6,866 bases of DNA from Candidatus Parcubacteria bacterium (lineage in GTDB: Bacteria; Patescibacteriota; Patescibacteriia; CAIXNZ01). Shown here piece after piece: positions 5,539-6,866 of this stretch. Each line of letters starts with the position of its first letter. Within the stretch, counting starts at the first letter, position 1. The notes beneath the pieces were generated by a model. That model did not search any database. It had not been told where the DNA came from and saw nothing but the letters and a program-made list of their open reading frames with translations. The DNA lies in assembly GCA_026395675.1 (NCBI GenBank), contig JAPLYF010000001.1:1-6866 (forward strand), in the 5' to 3' direction. Made by a program: the position numbers and the translations under genes.

Positions 5539-5591
5539 TTCAAAAGTCAAAGCCCAAATGTCAAAATAAATTCAAAATCAAAATTTTAAAA
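5539..5591. repeat. AT-rich TCAAA-type intergenic repeat downstream of ftsX
   Basis: Repeated, imperfect units built on TTCAAA, GTCAAA, CCCAAA and ATCAAA run through this stretch right after ftsX. It belongs to the same kind of low-complexity spacer as those at 1524-1554 and 4494-4521. No coding or regulatory function is visible. Confidence 0.5.
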
Positions 5592-5595
5592 TAAT

Positions 5596-5623
5596 AAAAA
5601 TGCCTATGCGAACGGTGTTTTTT
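5596..5623 (+). terminator. Weak intrinsic terminator after ftsX
   Basis: AAAAATGCC (5596-5604) can pair with GGTGTTTTT (5614-5622) through nine pairs, two of them G-T, around a 9-nt loop, and a T-rich run follows. Only two G-C pairs hold the stem, so it is a weak hairpin. Its place, 65 bases after the ftsX stop, fits the end of the envelope operon. Confidence 0.4.
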
Positions 5624-5672
5624 ATTTGAAAAGGTTTAATTGACAAGTGAAAATGGCTTGGAATTCCAGAAA

Positions 5673-5752
5673 TATTATCGATGGCTTTAGCCATCGTACG
5701 GCCGCTTCCGCCTACGCTTTCGCTTCGGCGGACAAGAAAGCGGCCGATAATA
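5673..5752. repeat. 80-bp nested GC-rich palindrome
   Basis: This is a multi-level inverted repeat. The outer arms TATTATCG (5673-5680) and CGATAATA (5745-5752) match perfectly. A hairpin, CGATGGCT-TT-AGCCATCG (5679-5696), sits beside the left arm. A second pair of arms, CGGCCGCTT (5699-5707) and AAGCGGCCG (5738-5746), is also perfect. Inside these, CCGCC (5708-5712) and GGCGG (5727-5731) enclose a CGCTTTCGCTTCG core. As RNA it could fold into a branched cruciform-like structure. It lies just upstream of the zinc-finger gene's promoter and is far more GC-rich than its surroundings. It is probably a small palindromic element; no protein is encoded. Confidence 0.75.
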
Positions 5753-5782
5753 ATACAGTCATATACTTTTCCCTAGAAGATA

Positions 5783-5811
5783 TTGACAAATTTATTTAAA
5801 TACTTTATTTT
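5783..5811 (+). promoter_or_regulatory. Sigma70-type promoter for the zinc-finger gene
   Basis: A perfect TTGACA (5783-5788) and TATTTT (5806-5811) are 17 bp apart. Transcription would start near 5818, leaving a leader of about 34 nt that contains the ribosome site. This separates the small gene from the ftsX operon. Confidence 0.65.
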
Positions 5812-5840
5812 AAAACCAGGTATTGCGTTAATTTTAGCAA

Positions 5841-5846
5841 AGGAGG
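5841..5846 (+). promoter_or_regulatory. Perfect Shine-Dalgarno site
   Basis: AGGAGG sits five bases before the ATG at 5852 and fixes that start. It rules out the upstream TTG at 5783, which is part of the -35 box. No other gene in the window has a comparable site. Confidence 0.85.
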
Positions 5847-5851
5847 AAAGA

Positions 5852-6004
5852 ATGGAAGAAATGGAAGAAAAGAAATGCATTATTTGCAAAAGAAAAGGGG
5901 AGGATTTAAAACAGCTTGTTGCGGACAGAAATTCCTACATTTGTCCAGGCTGCCTTGAGAAATTCCCGGGGGAAGTAAAAAAGGTCATAGAAAAAAATAA
6001 ATAG
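5852..6004 (+). CDS. Free-standing ClpX-type zinc-finger protein (50 aa)
   Basis: Four cysteines form two CxxC pairs: Cys9-Cys12 (CIIC) and Cys31-Cys34 (CPGC), separated by 18 residues. This spacing and the pattern between them (LKQLVADRNSYIC) match the N-terminal zinc-binding domain of ClpX, where a Leu-Ile-Ala-Gly-Pro and Tyr-Ile-Cys pattern occupies the same positions. In ClpX this domain dimerises and docks substrates and adaptors. Here it stands alone: after the finger there are only 16 more residues, ending KKVIEKNK, and no ATPase follows. The gene has its own promoter, a strong ribosome site and a strong terminator, so it is a real monocistronic unit, probably well expressed. It might act as a ClpX adaptor, a competitor for ClpX partners, or an unrelated nucleic-acid or protein binder. 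Family resemblance is seen; the role is inferred. Confidence 0.8.
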   Translation: MEEMEEKKCIICKRKGEDLKQLVADRNSYICPGCLEKFPGEVKKVIEKNK

Positions 6005-6011
6005 AAAAGAA

Positions 6012-6048
6012 AAAGGCGTTCCGTGTTGCGGGACGCCTTTATTTTTTT
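6012..6048. terminator. Strong, probably bidirectional intrinsic terminator
   Basis: AAAGGCGTTCCG (6012-6023) pairs with CGGGACGCCTTT (6029-6040) over 12 bp, with one T-G pair and a 5-nt loop. It is followed on the + strand by ATTTTTTT. On the minus strand the same stem is followed by a TTTTTCTTTTC run, so it can also end the converging membrane-protein transcript. Confidence 0.92.
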
Positions 6049-6054
6049 GATTTT

Positions 6055-6345
6055 TTATTTATTCTTCTTTAAGATAATTGCGCTTAGGATAAAGGCTAAA
6101 GTGAAGAAAATTGCGCCGTAAAAGCAGGGAGTTAAAAAAGGATTGACCAAGCCAACAACACAACCAGTAGTGCAAGCCCTTTTGTTTAGCCAGTTAATTA
6201 GTTCAATCGTGAAGTTGGTCCAGGCAAAAATCGTGCCTGCGAGCAGGATGATAAATTGGGCTATGATGATTTTTTTTCCGCCAGTGGCGCCGTGCCCGCC
6301 GGCAGGCAGGGACCCGCCTTTGGCGGGCATATTAATTTCTTGCAT
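6055..6345 (-). CDS. Small two-helix membrane protein with a palindrome-encoded N-terminal insert
   Basis: The 96-residue product has two likely membrane helices (about 26-43 and 75-92) and a loop with Cys58 and Cys62 (CTTGC), then Cys74 in NPFLTPCFYG. The paired cysteines could form a disulfide or bind a metal or cofactor. No family function is recognised. Residues 6-18 (PAKGGSLPAGG and neighbours) are encoded by the GC-rich palindrome at 6293-6329 and look like insert sequence rather than native protein. A second possible start, Met6 at 6330-6328, lies at the palindrome edge. No ribosome site is visible. The ATG is 9 bases after the stop of the next minus-strand gene, so the two are probably one transcript ending at the terminator at 6012-6048. 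The overlapping + strand frame lacks any of these features and was rejected. Confidence 0.7.
   Translation of the reverse strand: MQEINMPAKGGSLPAGGHGATGGKKIIIAQFIILLAGTIFAWTNFTIELINWLNKRACTTGCVVGLVNPFLTPCFYGAIFFTLAFILSAIILKKNK
6293..6329. repeat. 37-bp GC-rich palindromic element inside a coding region
   Basis: TGCCCGCC (6293-6300) and GGCGGGCA (6322-6329) are perfect inverted repeats. Inside them, CCCGCC-TTT-GGCGGG (6313-6327) is a tight hairpin, and TGCCCGCCGGCAGGCA is a near-palindrome. GGCAGGCAGG (6301-6310) also occurs at 1846-1855, at the end of the tRNA insert. The element reads through in frame as a Gly/Pro/Ala-rich stretch near the start of the small membrane protein. Confidence 0.8.
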
Positions 6346-6354
6346 AGTTTTTGA

Positions 6355-6669
6355 TTATTTTAAAATAGTAAAGAAAAGCGGGATTATTACCCAATAGATT
6401 ACATAGAGCCAAGTTAAGCTAAGCCAGATTATAATTAGCCAGGAAAATTTATGTAACTTTTTAAAGTAGGACAGAATTATATTGATAATTCCCAGTAAGC
6501 CGATTGGTAGGGTAATAAAACTATAAGCCATGGCTTGACCAACACAGTCATTATAAAGGCGGCAGCTTTGACCTGGAAAAAAGTGGGTTTGTAGATAAAA
6601 AATAAGGGCTATAATTAACTGAATGAAGCCCGAGCTTATTAATAACTTTTTGTATGTTTTAAAATCCAT
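6355..6669 (-). CDS. Small three-helix membrane protein, function unknown
   Basis: The 104-residue protein has about three hydrophobic helices (roughly 9-27, 47-67, 74-100) and a basic N-terminus (MDFKTYKK). Between the first two helices the loop PGQSCRLYNDC carries two cysteines, Cys36 and Cys42. The next minus-strand gene also encodes a helical protein with two cysteines in its loop, so the two may work together, for instance as a redox-active or disulfide-bonded pair. This is inference only. No known family is recognised. The start at 6669 has no clear ribosome site, and no convincing promoter was found upstream. Composition and the shared downstream terminator support a real two-gene unit. 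Confidence 0.65.
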   Translation of the reverse strand: MDFKTYKKLLISSGFIQLIIALIFYLQTHFFPGQSCRLYNDCVGQAMAYSFITLPIGLLGIINIILSYFKKLHKFSWLIIIWLSLTWLYVIYWVIIPLFFTILK

Positions 6670-6866
6670 ATTTTGAGCAAAGTTCTAATCCCGACTGGCT
6701 GAACAGCGAGGTCTGACAATTGTATATATAGGGAATCTTAGGGCTTTTTTGAGCGTCTGTAAAGGGCGATTTTTGAGGCACTCAGGTCTGGCTATTAAAC
6801 ACAAAATGAGACAAATGAGACACTATAAAAAGGGGCTAGGTTGTGTCTCATCGTTCTCGAGGCCAT
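6670..6866. other. Right-edge region without an assignable gene
   Basis: This stretch is less AT-rich than most of the window. A minus-strand frame runs from the right edge to a TAA (22 codons in view, from ATG at 6866), and another minus frame ends in a TAG after 14 codons. Either could be the end of a gene outside the window. A + strand frame is open from 6691 to the edge (58 codons) but shows no protein-like pattern. Two similar GGGC-T-rich-TTTTTGAG segments (about 6739-6752 and 6766-6777) look like an imperfect repeat. No gene is called. Confidence 0.4.
6804..6851. repeat. TGAGAC direct and inverted repeat
   Basis: AAATGAGAC occurs twice in tandem (6804-6812 and 6813-6821). The second copy continues as ATGAGACAC (6815-6823), which is matched by a perfect inverted copy GTGTCTCAT (6843-6851) across a 19-bp spacer. 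Three sites of one motif in 48 bp could be a regulator-binding site or the end of a mobile element cut off by the window edge. Confidence 0.6.

Noticed and set aside
5783..5851. Upstream TTG start for the zinc-finger gene
   Set aside because: The TTG is part of the TTGACA -35 box, and a perfect ribosome site fixes the start at 5852.
6143..6397. + strand frame of 84 residues opposite the small membrane protein
   Set aside because: No start signals, and it includes the antisense of the palindrome; the minus-strand frame has membrane helices, a partner gene and a terminator.
1..6866. CRISPR array
   Set aside because: No regularly spaced identical repeats; the repeats present are tandem AT-rich units or single palindromes.

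Overview
The window is an AT-rich bacterial segment that most resembles a Patescibacteria (Candidate Phyla Radiation) genome. This is inferred from gene content and style. The genes are short and tightly packed, most lack a visible Shine-Dalgarno site, and the signal peptidase and RlpA-like proteins have an unusual architecture. The spacers carry short AT-rich repeats and GC-rich palindromes. The standard genetic code fits: every recognisable gene reads through at normal length with UGA as a stop.

Layout. Positions 1-113 hold the 3' end of an unidentified + strand gene. A consensus promoter follows, with its -10 box so close to the next ATG that the transcript should be leaderless. It serves a FtsB/DivIC-family division protein (154-543). 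Next is a membrane-anchored SurA/parvulin-like foldase (582-1523). Positions 1577-1967 are a minus-strand tRNA cluster: tRNA-Gly(CCC), a tRNA-Thr split in its anticodon loop by 138 bp that contain a second complete tRNA-Thr(CGT), and a damaged tRNA-Thr-like gene with a double hairpin in its D arm. Then a + strand envelope and division block runs from 2022 to 5531: a signal peptidase I-like protein with Asn where the nucleophilic Ser is expected, a secreted RlpA-like double-psi beta-barrel protein, FtsE and FtsX. Positions 5532-5851 are non-coding and hold a weak terminator, an 80-bp nested palindrome and a good promoter. They precede a 50-residue protein that is essentially a free-standing ClpX-type zinc finger, followed by a strong terminator. 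Two small minus-strand membrane proteins (6055-6669) converge on that terminator. One of them has a GC-rich palindrome inside its reading frame. The last 197 bases have no assignable gene but contain a TGAGAC direct and inverted repeat.

How the genes fit together. FtsE/FtsX is the ATP-driven switch that controls peptidoglycan cutting at the septum. The FtsB-like protein is a divisome scaffold, and the RlpA-like protein may act on septal glycan. The signal peptidase-like protein and the SurA-like foldase belong to export and folding of surface proteins, so the + strand genes form a coherent envelope and division neighbourhood. The most unusual parts are the nested and broken tRNA genes, the GC-rich palindromes in RNA, protein and spacer sequence, and the Ser-to-Asn change in the signal peptidase-like protein.
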